Origin: a virus
Length of the DNA: 31,448 nt
Virus record (IMG/VR): IMGVR_UViG_3300005265_000857
Location: 1-31,448 of that record
Reading direction: 5' to 3' (one strand)
The notes below the pieces were generated by a model. It made no database searches and was not told the origin of the DNA. It worked only from the letters and a program-made list of their open reading frames with translations. The translations under genes were made by a program, and so were the position numbers. Below are positions 15,852-25,338 of the stretch, in pieces. Each line of letters starts with the position of its first letter. Positions within the stretch are counted from its first letter, which is position 1.

Positions 15852-16828
15852 TACAGCTCAATACCTTCCTCTTCTTCGTATTCGTCCCCAAAAGGTTCTG
15901 GACCAGGTTCATCTACAAGTTCGTCGTCCCGCACCAAGTTTTTCGGCTTCTCAACAGGAGGAAACTCTAGAATCTCGGTCCCCTGTATTTCCTTGGGTTC
16001 ATCCACAATAGATGTATATGGTATATCCTCAGCCCTAGCTTTAATCTCGTCAATAGCAGGTATACCAAACTTACGTGTTTCCATCTCTAATTTTTTAAGG
16101 AATTCTGCCTTGGATTTATCTGCTTTTGCTTCCATACTGAGTTTGGCTAACTTATACAGTTGATTAAATGTTATATCGCCTATCTCTAAAGCTCTCGGAT
16201 CGCCTTGTTCCACCAGCCTTAAATACCAGAAGAAATTTCTGTTGGCAATCTGTGACGCTCCCCATAAAGGATCCAGTTTGGTAGAAAGGGCAAGTTCATC
16301 CCGCACTATCATTGTAGTCTTCTTTAAGGCTATAATACGGGCTGCCTTCTCTACAACATCATCCATCTTAGAAATATATTGCAACCACTGTTCCCACTTG
16401 TATTTAGGGTTCCAAAAATACTTTTTATACAGGGTAATAAGTTCCATTGGAATATTGTCACGATATTTCTCGTAAATATCTCTCTGGATAGACACAGATC
16501 TATCTCCGCGGATTATAAGACACTCAATGGTTCTTCTAATTTCTTTTATATTGATTATACGATCTCTTATATCCAAAATTAGTTGGGGTTTAGCATCAGA
16601 GACTGATAATTTTTTATACCAGGAAGGTGTAAGTTTTTTACCCCTTCTAAATTTGTCTCTAGCTTTAACATTGGGAATTTTATAGGCTATATTCTTGCGG
16701 ATTTTATATAAATCATGAATATCAGGAGGCACAAAGCGCATCCTGGTAATAATGTCCTGTACTTCGGCTGGTTTTTTATTTTTAACTACAAATAGGTATC
16801 TGACAAAACTATCATAAGGGTAGAACAT
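15851..16828 (-). CDS. possible terminase small subunit or packaging partner
   Basis: A 325-residue protein translationally coupled to terL by a one-base overlap, the usual position of TerS. The N-terminus (about 15-60) is basic and helical (EVQDIITRMRFVPPDIHDLYKIRKNI), compatible with DNA recognition. The middle is helical, including LYKLAKLSMEAKADKSKAEF, and the last 40 residues are highly acidic. It is longer than most small terminases (120-200 residues), and no diagnostic motif is visible, so the assignment depends on gene order. Confidence 0.4.
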   Translation of the reverse strand: MFYPYDSFVRYLFVVKNKKPAEVQDIITRMRFVPPDIHDLYKIRKNIAYKIPNVKARDKFRRGKKLTPSWYKKLSVSDAKPQLILDIRDRIINIKEIRRTIECLIIRGDRSVSIQRDIYEKYRDNIPMELITLYKKYFWNPKYKWEQWLQYISKMDDVVEKAARIIALKKTTMIVRDELALSTKLDPLWGASQIANRNFFWYLRLVEQGDPRALEIGDITFNQLYKLAKLSMEAKADKSKAEFLKKLEMETRKFGIPAIDEIKARAEDIPYTSIVDEPKEIQGTEILEFPPVEKPKNLVRDDELVDEPGPEPFGDEYEEEEGIEL

Positions 16829-16857
16829 TATTTAAGTTTGACTCCTGCAGATTGAAT

Positions 16858-18660
16858 TTACTTATTTCTCAGACTACTGAGTTCAACTATTACATTATAG
16901 AGTTTGTCCATCAGCGATTTTATAAGGTCAGCATTTAATTCTTTTAACCCCAAACGAGCAGCTAACAACATTTCCCCTGCCATGTGCAACACATGCCAGA
17001 AATCTGGAATAGCTTGAACAAACTCATTGATACGCTGAGGGGTAAGAAGATTAAGTCCAAGAGCAACATCTACACCTTCATCAAAGTGTAACTCTTCAGC
17101 TTCTTTTAGAAAATCATTCTCGCGTATAGTGTTAAACAATGTTTTTAGTTCTGAAGATTTTTCTGTTTCTTCCTGAGGTCGATCTTGTTTCTTTTCTTTA
17201 GCCTCAGATATTTCGCGTTTTGTTTCAGGTGAAATAAGTCCCATAAAAATAGGAGAGGATTTATCTTCTTTCCTTACATTTTTAAGTAGACGCTCGCGTT
17301 CTTCTTTATCTATAATTTTCCGCTCTGAGCCAGATCTAAACATGTACTTATCTTCAGATATTTTAGATATCTCAACAACGTTTAGCCCTAAAGATGCCAG
17401 TTTACCTATCAACATTCCACCCTTTGCTTTATCCGATAGAAGCTGTAGCTCGTTATCAACAGCATATAAAACAGCAGGAGGAATGTAATATCTTTCACCT
17501 TTGCGTTGTATTAGGTCTTTACCAAAGTGATTGGTAACAACAAACTCTAACGGTTCCATGGTAGGCCTAGTAGCATATATATGCGTCTCTTCACGGCCAT
17601 TATCTTGTATCTTTTTTGTGTACAAATAAACGTATGGTCCCATAAAAACCTTAGGAGAATTCTCAAAATCAAATTCAAAGAAAAATAGTTCCCCCTTTTT
17701 GGGATGACTACCCGGTATAGCTTTATTAACAGCATTGTCTAATTGAATTTTAGAATCAGATCCTGCATTACGAAAGCCAAATATTGCTTTTCTAGTTGCA
17801 TAATTTTTACCGGAGACAAAGATATAACCTTTAAGTTTAGCGTTCTCACCTATTAAACCTCTAACATAACCAAATATCACCTGTCCATCAGAAGTTATAA
17901 CATTACCCTCTTCCAAAAGTTGGGTAAAATGGGGTTTAAAAATCACTCTATCATTAGCCTTGGATTGGTCTTGAGGATCTAATCTATACGGTATTTGGGT
18001 ATTTATACTTGCGCCTAACTTATCCATCATTTTTTTGGCTACTTTATAATTCACTTCAGCTGTATTGGATATGCCATCATAGAATGTGTAGTCAACTTTA
18101 TAACGGTCAAGGCCTACACGATCTATATTCAAAGAAGCCAATTTTGGTAAATTTACCTTAAGGTTTTCTACCATAAATTTGTAATCCTCAGATACCTTTG
18201 ACATAAGGTCCTTTTTCTCTTGTAATGTAAGACCCGAGGTTTTAACAATATCTCTTATTAGTCTTCCGCCTTCTATATGTTTAAAAGTTGGGAATGTTCT
18301 ACCATAATCCTTTAGTGATAACATTAAGCTATTATCCGATAATAGCTTTTTAACCAAATCCTGTCGTAAAGGGTAAGCCTTGCCTTCAAACTCAAAGATA
18401 TCAAGACCCTGGAGATAAAAATCGTGTATAATAAGAGGTATATACCCCACTTTGTTCCCGTATGTAATACTAATATTGCCTACGGCATTGCCTCTTTTGG
18501 GATCTATCTTTTTGTAGTTAATGGAAAGTTGATATTGTGAGGTATCTAATACATTGTTAATTTGTGAGACAATTGCGTTATCCCATTCTTCAGGGCTTGG
18601 GTCCAACCTAATTCCAACTAACTGTGGCCTTTTTGGTTGCGTATATAATTCTTCAAACAT
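16858..18660 (-). CDS. large virion-associated protein of unknown function
   Basis: A 600-residue protein with no visible cysteine. The N-terminus has a domain with RPQLVGIRLDPSPEEWDNAI and GYIPLIIHDFYLQGLDIFEF. A mixed beta region follows to about residue 430. From about 460 it is helical and highly charged (KEDKSS, KEKKQDRPQEETEKSS). The final helical domain has FVQAIPDFWHVLHMAGEMLLAARLGL. Motifs IVKTS, LPKLA, IGKLA, ISKIS and FLKEA occur at domain edges. It lies between the spike-like gene and the terminase pair. I recall similar large-phage structural proteins but cannot name a function; an internal or ejected head protein is plausible. Confidence 0.6.
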   Translation of the reverse strand: MFEELYTQPKRPQLVGIRLDPSPEEWDNAIVSQINNVLDTSQYQLSINYKKIDPKRGNAVGNISITYGNKVGYIPLIIHDFYLQGLDIFEFEGKAYPLRQDLVKKLLSDNSLMLSLKDYGRTFPTFKHIEGGRLIRDIVKTSGLTLQEKKDLMSKVSEDYKFMVENLKVNLPKLASLNIDRVGLDRYKVDYTFYDGISNTAEVNYKVAKKMMDKLGASINTQIPYRLDPQDQSKANDRVIFKPHFTQLLEEGNVITSDGQVIFGYVRGLIGENAKLKGYIFVSGKNYATRKAIFGFRNAGSDSKIQLDNAVNKAIPGSHPKKGELFFFEFDFENSPKVFMGPYVYLYTKKIQDNGREETHIYATRPTMEPLEFVVTNHFGKDLIQRKGERYYIPPAVLYAVDNELQLLSDKAKGGMLIGKLASLGLNVVEISKISEDKYMFRSGSERKIIDKEERERLLKNVRKEDKSSPIFMGLISPETKREISEAKEKKQDRPQEETEKSSELKTLFNTIRENDFLKEAEELHFDEGVDVALGLNLLTPQRINEFVQAIPDFWHVLHMAGEMLLAARLGLKELNADLIKSLMDKLYNVIVELSSLRNK

Positions 18661-18692
18661 TATGCACCTCTCTCGTTAAACATCTTTTCTAC

Positions 18693-18698
18693 ATTATA
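18693..18698 (-). promoter_or_regulatory. candidate -10 box before the 600-aa gene
   Basis: The gap downstream of the spike-like gene contains AAACTATAATG, with TATAAT at 18698-18693, 33 bases before the ATG of the 600-aa gene. No matching -35 is present. It belongs to the CTATAAT set described in the findings. Confidence 0.4.
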
Positions 18699-18701
18699 GT
18701 T

Positions 18702-19508
18702 TCATTTTATAAATATATCAGTAGTATAAATATCAGTCGGTAAAGGTGTTACTGGTGGACTATTGGGTGGATGGGTATGAGTTGACAACCAGTAAGCCAA
18801 TTTATAAGCCTTTAGAAGTGGTTGATTAGCTCCGGTGCCAAAATTAACCCTGGTGTATTTATCAAATGTCACTATCCCAGTACTATCAATTGACAATCTG
18901 CTTTCCCCACTGCTACCTTTGATATCCACCAATACAGTACCTCCCGACGTATCAAATGATATAGAAACTTTATCATCCATATCTAATTGCAACAATCTAG
19001 GCTTAAACGTAATATAGCTTGTTGTTTCTGATCCTTCCTGAAATTTCAGTGTCACTTCTTTGTGTTCAGAATCCATTAAAAAGTTAAGATTAGGACTAAC
19101 TACAGATAATCTTTCAAGTATAAAGTGTATAGCATTATTTATCGGAGTTAAAAAAAGCTGGGTAAGGTGATTAATAAAAAGTCTTAGAATACCTCCCGAT
19201 AACAATTCCAACTTCGAGCCCGAAGAGCCATAAATAATCTTATCCCCTGCTGTAACTGGTTTATTTATAAAAGAGTTATTTTTAATAGGTGGTTGAAATC
19301 CGGTTACAGTAAACCCTGTTAATTTATTGCCTTCCAATAAGGCAACATCCCCTACTTCGGGGACAACTATTTCCCCTCTTTCCGTAGAACTAGATGCCGA
19401 AACCTGCTCAACAACTACCCCTTTTAGTACAGTCATATCCTCATCAATTAAGGATATGTCAACTGTACCATCATTATTAATTGATTCTATAATGCCTCTA
19501 ACTTTCAT
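18702..19508 (-). CDS. baseplate spike protein (gpV/gp5-like, putative)
   Basis: A 268-residue protein. The N-terminus (residues 1-75) looks like an OB-fold: KVRGIIESINNDGTVDISLI and VPEVGDVALLEGN, as in baseplate assembly protein V and gp5-type spikes. It continues with short repeated beta strands (GSKLELLSGG, GGTVLVDIKGSSGESRLSID) typical of a trimeric beta-helix. The C-terminal STHTHPPNSP resembles the metal-binding THTHP tips of phage spikes. Such proteins puncture the cell envelope. Its start overlaps the RNA polymerase stop (TAATG), so it is made from the same mRNA by coupled translation. It is unusual for this gene to lie far from the sheath and tube. Confidence 0.7.
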   Translation of the reverse strand: MKVRGIIESINNDGTVDISLIDEDMTVLKGVVVEQVSASSSTERGEIVVPEVGDVALLEGNKLTGFTVTGFQPPIKNNSFINKPVTAGDKIIYGSSGSKLELLSGGILRLFINHLTQLFLTPINNAIHFILERLSVVSPNLNFLMDSEHKEVTLKFQEGSETTSYITFKPRLLQLDMDDKVSISFDTSGGTVLVDIKGSSGESRLSIDSTGIVTFDKYTRVNFGTGANQPLLKAYKLAYWLSTHTHPPNSPPVTPLPTDIYTTDIFIK

Positions 19509-22500
19509 TAATACCTTCCACCTTTACCTAAACCAAACTCTTGGCCATATACTAAAGCGGGTATAGGATGGACTCCGTGTATATCCGTGCTCCATCCCTG
19601 AGATACGCCTTCCACCAAGGTTTTCTTGAGCTCGCGGCTATTGAGTCTAGCAAGCCAATCATGAGATTTAGTTGGGTAAAAATTGGCGCCAACAAGTATA
19701 GGCTGATATTTAACATCCTTATGCTGAGCTATTTCGTTCAGATCCACAGTATCACCAGGCAGAAAACCACTCTTTCCTGGATTTAAGACAACAGCTTTAT
19801 CTGTTAAGCTACGGGCAATGACCTCCGCATAACGCTTATCAAAATCCTTACCTATGGCTCTATGTAATTCATTAGCAATAAATTTCCTTGTTTCAATTAT
19901 ACCTTTTAATTTGAAAATATCGTGAGGACTAATTTCACCAGTAGACAATCTATCACCTTTCTTAATTTTATCACCCTTTTTTATCACCGGTGATAATCTT
20001 CCAGGTATATAAAATTCCTTTTTATTGACGGTAACCACATGACCACCTAGGGGATCCTTTTTAATAGACTTAACAGTTCCGTCAATATCAGAAAGTATAG
20101 CCCTATTTTTTAACTGCAAAGGCATTTCTAATATACTTTTTATTTTTGCCAGACCGCCCTGTTCCATATTTACTCCACCACTATGAAAACGTTTTAGAGT
20201 GGATTGGGAAAGAGGCTCTGTAATACTATGTGAAGCTATAATACCAAGGTTCTCCCCTATGTCAGGTCTGCTTCCCCAGGGCATAATCCCGAAATCCTTA
20301 GATGCCAAACCTTTAGGGGTTGTGTCAGTGATAGGACTTCTAACAGTTACTGATTTTATTTTCCTGCGTTTGAGGTCATTAACAATATCTGAAGTTAAAA
20401 GTGTATCCTTGGGATACAATATTCTTTTACCCCTTTTTACAGGCTTGGCTAAATACCTATTATATATAGATCTATCACTTAATTTCATTTCTAAACCTGG
20501 GCCATTGCTGGAATCCTGCACAATAATTTTATCCATTGTTGTGTTGATAATATTTTTTGCCAAGGCACCCGGTTCTCTCACGCTGGTACCCTTGTCTATC
20601 ATACCTTTACGTGCACCAAATAATGAATCTATATATTGAGTCAGAGGTAGACCTTCGGCAAAATTTGAAGTAATGCCCTTATGTTCGTGACCAACAATAT
20701 CATATACCTTATCAATAGCCACTCTCATTTGTCGTATACTATTAAAGCTCCCTCGAGCCCCCGACAAGGCACTATCAACTAGGAGATCCTTCTGCTTTTT
20801 TAAATTGCTAGTAACATTTTTTGATCCCTTCAGGTGTTTCAAAGGTGAAAAATCACCTAGGCCAAAACTTAAACCTAACTCCGTTGCCGCTTTATACCCT
20901 AGATCCTTTAGTGACTGTGTGATTTTAATAAAGTCATAACGGTCTTTACGGGCAATTTCTGTTAACAATGTATTAATTGTTTCTGAGGTAAGAGGTTTAC
21001 CATCCCAGTATTTACCCAATATACTCTTTAGTTGTTTTTTACCATTGGTACTTTTTGATAGTTCATAAAGACCAAGTAAAGCCTCTTGAGAAGGTGCCAG
21101 GATTACCCTATTCTCTCCGGGTTTGAAAATATTGCGACTGGCCAGTAACCTTTCCTTTGCTTCCGAAACTGCCTTGTCAGTTATTGGTACAAATATACTC
21201 ATTGTATCGCCATCGAAATCTGCATTAAAGGCCTTTGTAATGAGAGGGTTTATCTTGAGGCTAGGCTCTGGGATAATTTTGGGGTAAAAGGCCATGATAC
21301 TAAATTTATGTAACGAAGGAGCTCTGTTTATTAGAATTGGCCTTTCCTTAGCTTCTAATTGTAAGGCTTTCTTGGCTTGGTCCGATTTCGCATCTACCTC
21401 CTGAACTGCCTGCGATGGTTTCTTTCCGAGTTTTACAAGTCTCCTTATGATAAACGGTCTGTATAGTGTCCAGGCAATATCCTCTGGAAGCCCCACTTCA
21501 TCAATGCCGTAACTAGGCTCAACGGTGATGGCTGCTCGACCGCTAAGGTCCTGTCTTTTTTTAACTAAAGTTGACTGGAAAAACCCCATTTTAGGTTGCT
21601 TTGTACCGGTAATTATATCAAGAATGCCTCTGAAAGGACGATGCCCCACAGGATTACCCAAACCCATCAAAGCTTTTACTGAATCGTATAATCTCTTTCT
21701 GGCCGGGGCTTTTTGCTGTTCGGGTAAGCCCTTTGCTTCTTTTAGTGCGTTGCTCAAAGTCAATATGTCATGATATCCAACATTGAGGTCGCTCAACTTT
21801 AAGTCCCCATTAGCAGTATACATCGGTCTAAAAACAGGTGGAATAACAGGAACAGTAGACAACAAATAAGCCTTATCCGGGGTAAGGTGAGCATTCTTTA
21901 ACGCCACTAAATATCTTAGCTTACGGTTTATACGATTAAGCGCTGCGCCGCGTAATCGTTTTGCCTGGGATTTAAGATCCTTTATACTTTTGTCAATGTC
22001 TATCTTAGATAATAACTTAGCTATCGCTTTAGTACCGGTTACGTAGGATGGAGCCTCCTTAGTAGACAAAGAACCATCTTTTCTTAGGAATAACTTACCA
22101 GATAGAAGCGCTGAATATTCGCTGTCTTTAAGACCAGTTAGTATTTTAATTGTGCTTTCAAACATAGGATTAGGAATAGTCTCGGGAAGTTTAATGTGAG
22201 CGAACTTATTGCCAGAAAGTCCACCTGTTTTGTAAACATCGAATAAACCATCCTCAATAGGCTTAAAATCCTTGCCTCTTACAGCATATGGCTTCTTAAT
22301 CTCACCCGCACTCATCTCTTTAATCTGTTTATCCGTCATTGGCATCAAGAACATATGGTTACCATTTTTTGTGACATCCACGCCTAAATTATTGAGATAG
22401 GCCAGAAACTTGTTAAACGCAAATGTAGGTTTAGGGGGTGGAAGAGGCAAACCCATTTCCAATGCTCTCCAAAATTCATCGTTTTTGTCGCCTTTGTAAG

Positions 22501-25300
22501 TCACCGCTTCCCTTATGTTATTTCTGGCACCATGGGCTAACATAGCATAAAGTGTCAATTGATCCAATTTCTTACCACCTTCTTCGCCACCGCTAATAGG
22601 TTGCATATTTGAATCATAACCAGCCCTATATCTTGCATCAAGTTTGTGTTCAGCTTGATGATTTAACTTCATAATAAATTGTTTTCCCACAAGTACCGGA
22701 TTTTTAAATGGCCTACCAGTATTTGGGTTTATGAGTTTTTCCTTGTCTGGTATCTTAAAATTTTTCAGCATTTTACTAATATACTTATGCGTATCCTGGT
22801 CACTAAAGTTTGCGACACTAATTGGCTTTCCAACCTTATCGGCAATTTTACCCGCTAACGTTTCGTATACCTGCCCTAGGTTCATTCTGGAAGGTATACC
22901 CAAGGGATTAAAAAGAAGCTCTACTGGATTGCCATCCTTTAATTTTGGCATCTCGTTATCTGGTAATATCTTAGTAACAACTCCTTTGTTTCCATAGCGC
23001 CCAGAGATCTTGTCGCCCACCTTCAGGGGTTCCTCAGTTGAAATATAAATCCTTACTTTCTTGCCTCTCCTCGATACTCCAACAATCATACCTGGAACAT
23101 CTTTGTCCCAAATAACAGAGCGGTTTTTATATGGTCTCATAAAGGTCTTGCTGATTAAACCAAACAGTTTATCCTCATATGTAGGTTCTACTTTTTTCAT
23201 ATATAAAAATATAGGATCATCCTTCTGGACCATCTTAGCTGTGTTAATCCCATCCGGTCCAATAGATTTTAGCTGATCAGCTGTAAAAAGTGATGGAAAT
23301 CTAGCCATAAACTTTTCTTTATCGGTTATAGAATCTGGTTCTATCTCAATTTCCTTGGTATAGATATGTCTACTGGTAAGCTTTTTAGCGGCACCCTCAG
23401 AGACAACCACCCCATCTTCAAAATTGTAACCATGCCACGGCATATAACCAACAGTTAAATTTTTACCAAGGGCCAAAACACCATTTTTTGTATACTGCGT
23501 CTCCGCTATCAGCTGATCTTTTTTAATTTTATCACCAGGTTGCACAATAGGTTTGATATCGATGGCGCTATCAGAATTTAAAATGATGTTGTCTACTAGT
23601 GGAATCTTGTGGGTTTTACCCGATTTATCACGTAATACAATAGTATTCTTTGTTACTTTTTCTACCTTGCCATCTATGGGAGATCGGTAAGACATAGCAA
23701 GTTCACCTATTGTCTTCTCAAAAGACTTATCTCTTGCCATAGTCCTTATTAATGGAGGTTCTGGATCTTTAAGTGGTAACGCTTGTTCCATCATCTTGGC
23801 AGCAACAAGAGCTCTAACACCGTACGTGTTTTGCAGATATGGTATCAGATTACTATTAACATCAAACATTAAGTAGGTTTTTGGTATCACATATTCTGCT
23901 TTTGAGGCAGGAATTTCTACCTTTTTACCTCTGTATATAGCCTGCACCTTCTTATTTGTATTCAACAATTTCTCCTGATCTGGAAGGACTACATAATGAT
24001 CGAAAACATCGATTGGGGATTTAACCTCTATTTTACCTGTTTTTACATTCCTAAATTGTGCTGTGAGTTCGTTACCATTCTTTTTTGCCCCCAAAGACAT
24101 ATGTAAAGTAACCCCTGTCTTAGGCCCTTCTGGTGTATGAATAGGATCTAAGAAACCAGCATGCGAATATTGAAGGTTCCGATTGTTCAGTGTTACAGCA
24201 CGGTCATTCCGTATCCCGCCACTGCCAAGGATTGTAACTGTATTACTTCCAGAAAGAAAGTTAACAAAATTTAGCTGTGTTGGAATATTGACAAGGTCGT
24301 AATTAGAGAACAACGATTTGAGCTGGTGATTAACAAAATCTCTACTTACAATTTCGGAGATCTTTTTATGATTTTTAAGCCGGTTAGCAATCTTGGAGTC
24401 GTACAAACGTTTAGGCTCGCTACCCAGTCTAAACCTTTCGAGAATAAAATCATCGGGGCCATGCAATGACTTAAAGGCTAAGTCATCAGGGTTGTCTTCG
24501 TAGTTAACATCAGTGTTTACCTTTATAATTTTTTTCATAGTTGCAAGTATAGTATCTACATCAAATTTCTTTGCTGGCTTTCCAATTGTGTATTGGTTTA
24601 CTTTTGGATCAAAAAGTTCTGCACCGAAACGTTTCTTAATATAATTAATGGCCTCTTGATGAGATCCAGGTTTCCTTCCAAAATTTAGTAATGTCGCCAG
24701 CCTATCCTGTTCCTTCTCTACCCTAGATTCAGGAAGTTTCAACTTATCGAAAACAGCAGGGAACTCAGATTTAATTTTTTCATCACTTGCCCCAAGAGCC
24801 TTAAGGAGGGCATAAACTGGTATATGGGACGAGCCTAATTGAAGATTAAACTGACCTTTCTCGGGGATCATAATTAACTTCATATTTTGGCCAACTTTAG
24901 TGTTTATATCACTACTAATAGTCCCGTCAGCTTTGATGGTGGTATAAATCGCTGGTTTGCGTCTAAGTTGGTGTTGAATCTGATAATCAGTGCCATCTAC
25001 CAAATACGCAAGCGTATGACCAAAAAGAAGCGGTAGGTTGGCTACTTTAACCTTAGCTTTGTCTATAAGCTTTGGAGTCTTCCCTTTCTTATAGAGTTCA
25101 AAATTAGCGTAGACGGGAACTGTTAAACTTTTGCCCTTTATCCTGGCTTCTTTGTAATCCTTTAAGGTTACATCTGGTATCTTATTAACATTGATAGACT
25201 TAACCTTAAGAATAAAGTTATCATCCTCATAGGGAAGAAACGAGGATAATGCAGATTTTATAGATTGAATATTTGATTGATTCTGTTCTATAGCTTTCAT
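19508..25300 (-). CDS. single-chain RNA polymerase: fused beta and beta' subunits
   Basis: A 1930-residue DNA-directed RNA polymerase. Beta occupies about residues 1-975: the rifampicin-pocket region LNFVNFLSG...SHAGFLDPIHTPEGP (S379), MPWHGYNFEDG (M620), GNKGVV (770) and PLGIPSRMNLGQ. Beta' begins near 980 (SAGEIKKP, E1000) and has LSGRAAITVEP (S1253), LINRAPSLHK (N1325), catalytic NADFDGD (1359-1365), FGARKGM (1561 on), trigger-loop flank KRFHSGGV (F1705) and a short end like the bacterial GHLIPAGTG tail. Both beta' zinc sites are missing: DGLFDVYKTGG runs straight into AHIKLPETIP. I see no cysteine in the protein. No alpha or omega gene is in the window. The ATG has no ribosome site, and a TATAAT lies eight bases upstream. 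Confidence 0.97.
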   Translation of the reverse strand: MKAIEQNQSNIQSIKSALSSFLPYEDDNFILKVKSINVNKIPDVTLKDYKEARIKGKSLTVPVYANFELYKKGKTPKLIDKAKVKVANLPLLFGHTLAYLVDGTDYQIQHQLRRKPAIYTTIKADGTISSDINTKVGQNMKLIMIPEKGQFNLQLGSSHIPVYALLKALGASDEKIKSEFPAVFDKLKLPESRVEKEQDRLATLLNFGRKPGSHQEAINYIKKRFGAELFDPKVNQYTIGKPAKKFDVDTILATMKKIIKVNTDVNYEDNPDDLAFKSLHGPDDFILERFRLGSEPKRLYDSKIANRLKNHKKISEIVSRDFVNHQLKSLFSNYDLVNIPTQLNFVNFLSGSNTVTILGSGGIRNDRAVTLNNRNLQYSHAGFLDPIHTPEGPKTGVTLHMSLGAKKNGNELTAQFRNVKTGKIEVKSPIDVFDHYVVLPDQEKLLNTNKKVQAIYRGKKVEIPASKAEYVIPKTYLMFDVNSNLIPYLQNTYGVRALVAAKMMEQALPLKDPEPPLIRTMARDKSFEKTIGELAMSYRSPIDGKVEKVTKNTIVLRDKSGKTHKIPLVDNIILNSDSAIDIKPIVQPGDKIKKDQLIAETQYTKNGVLALGKNLTVGYMPWHGYNFEDGVVVSEGAAKKLTSRHIYTKEIEIEPDSITDKEKFMARFPSLFTADQLKSIGPDGINTAKMVQKDDPIFLYMKKVEPTYEDKLFGLISKTFMRPYKNRSVIWDKDVPGMIVGVSRRGKKVRIYISTEEPLKVGDKISGRYGNKGVVTKILPDNEMPKLKDGNPVELLFNPLGIPSRMNLGQVYETLAGKIADKVGKPISVANFSDQDTHKYISKMLKNFKIPDKEKLINPNTGRPFKNPVLVGKQFIMKLNHQAEHKLDARYRAGYDSNMQPISGGEEGGKKLDQLTLYAMLAHGARNNIREAVTYKGDKNDEFWRALEMGLPLPPPKPTFAFNKFLAYLNNLGVDVTKNGNHMFLMPMTDKQIKEMSAGEIKKPYAVRGKDFKPIEDGLFDVYKTGGLSGNKFAHIKLPETIPNPMFESTIKILTGLKDSEYSALLSGKLFLRKDGSLSTKEAPSYVTGTKAIAKLLSKIDIDKSIKDLKSQAKRLRGAALNRINRKLRYLVALKNAHLTPDKAYLLSTVPVIPPVFRPMYTANGDLKLSDLNVGYHDILTLSNALKEAKGLPEQQKAPARKRLYDSVKALMGLGNPVGHRPFRGILDIITGTKQPKMGFFQSTLVKKRQDLSGRAAITVEPSYGIDEVGLPEDIAWTLYRPFIIRRLVKLGKKPSQAVQEVDAKSDQAKKALQLEAKERPILINRAPSLHKFSIMAFYPKIIPEPSLKINPLITKAFNADFDGDTMSIFVPITDKAVSEAKERLLASRNIFKPGENRVILAPSQEALLGLYELSKSTNGKKQLKSILGKYWDGKPLTSETINTLLTEIARKDRYDFIKITQSLKDLGYKAATELGLSFGLGDFSPLKHLKGSKNVTSNLKKQKDLLVDSALSGARGSFNSIRQMRVAIDKVYDIVGHEHKGITSNFAEGLPLTQYIDSLFGARKGMIDKGTSVREPGALAKNIINTTMDKIIVQDSSNGPGLEMKLSDRSIYNRYLAKPVKRGKRILYPKDTLLTSDIVNDLKRRKIKSVTVRSPITDTTPKGLASKDFGIMPWGSRPDIGENLGIIASHSITEPLSQSTLKRFHSGGVNMEQGGLAKIKSILEMPLQLKNRAILSDIDGTVKSIKKDPLGGHVVTVNKKEFYIPGRLSPVIKKGDKIKKGDRLSTGEISPHDIFKLKGIIETRKFIANELHRAIGKDFDKRYAEVIARSLTDKAVVLNPGKSGFLPGDTVDLNEIAQHKDVKYQPILVGANFYPTKSHDWLARLNSRELKKTLVEGVSQGWSTDIHGVHPIPALVYGQEFGLGKGGRY
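19981..19996. repeat. 16-bp perfect palindrome, copy 2
   Basis: An exact copy of the TTATCACCGGTGATAA palindrome at 1517-1532, here within the beta' part of the polymerase gene near residue 1769, where it encodes part of an SPVIKKGDK segment. Confidence 0.6.
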
Positions 25301-25307
25301 ATATAGT

Positions 25308-25338
25308 ATTATAGAAATTAATTGGGCTGGATAGCCAA
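25308..25338 (-). promoter_or_regulatory. candidate leaderless promoter for the RNA polymerase gene
   Basis: On the minus strand TATAAT lies at 25313-25308, preceded by C. The expected transcription start falls on or next to the ATG at 25300. The gene has no Shine-Dalgarno sequence, so a leaderless mRNA is possible. The best -35 (TTGGCT at 25338-25333) is a weak match with 19-base spacing. It overlaps an inverted repeat (GGCT-GGAT-AGCC) that might bind a regulator. Confidence 0.5.

Noticed and set aside
15828-16163. Serine-rich 111-codon plus-strand frame
   Set aside because: It is the complement of the Glu/Asp-rich C-terminus of the gene upstream of terL; low-complexity shadow without a ribosome site.
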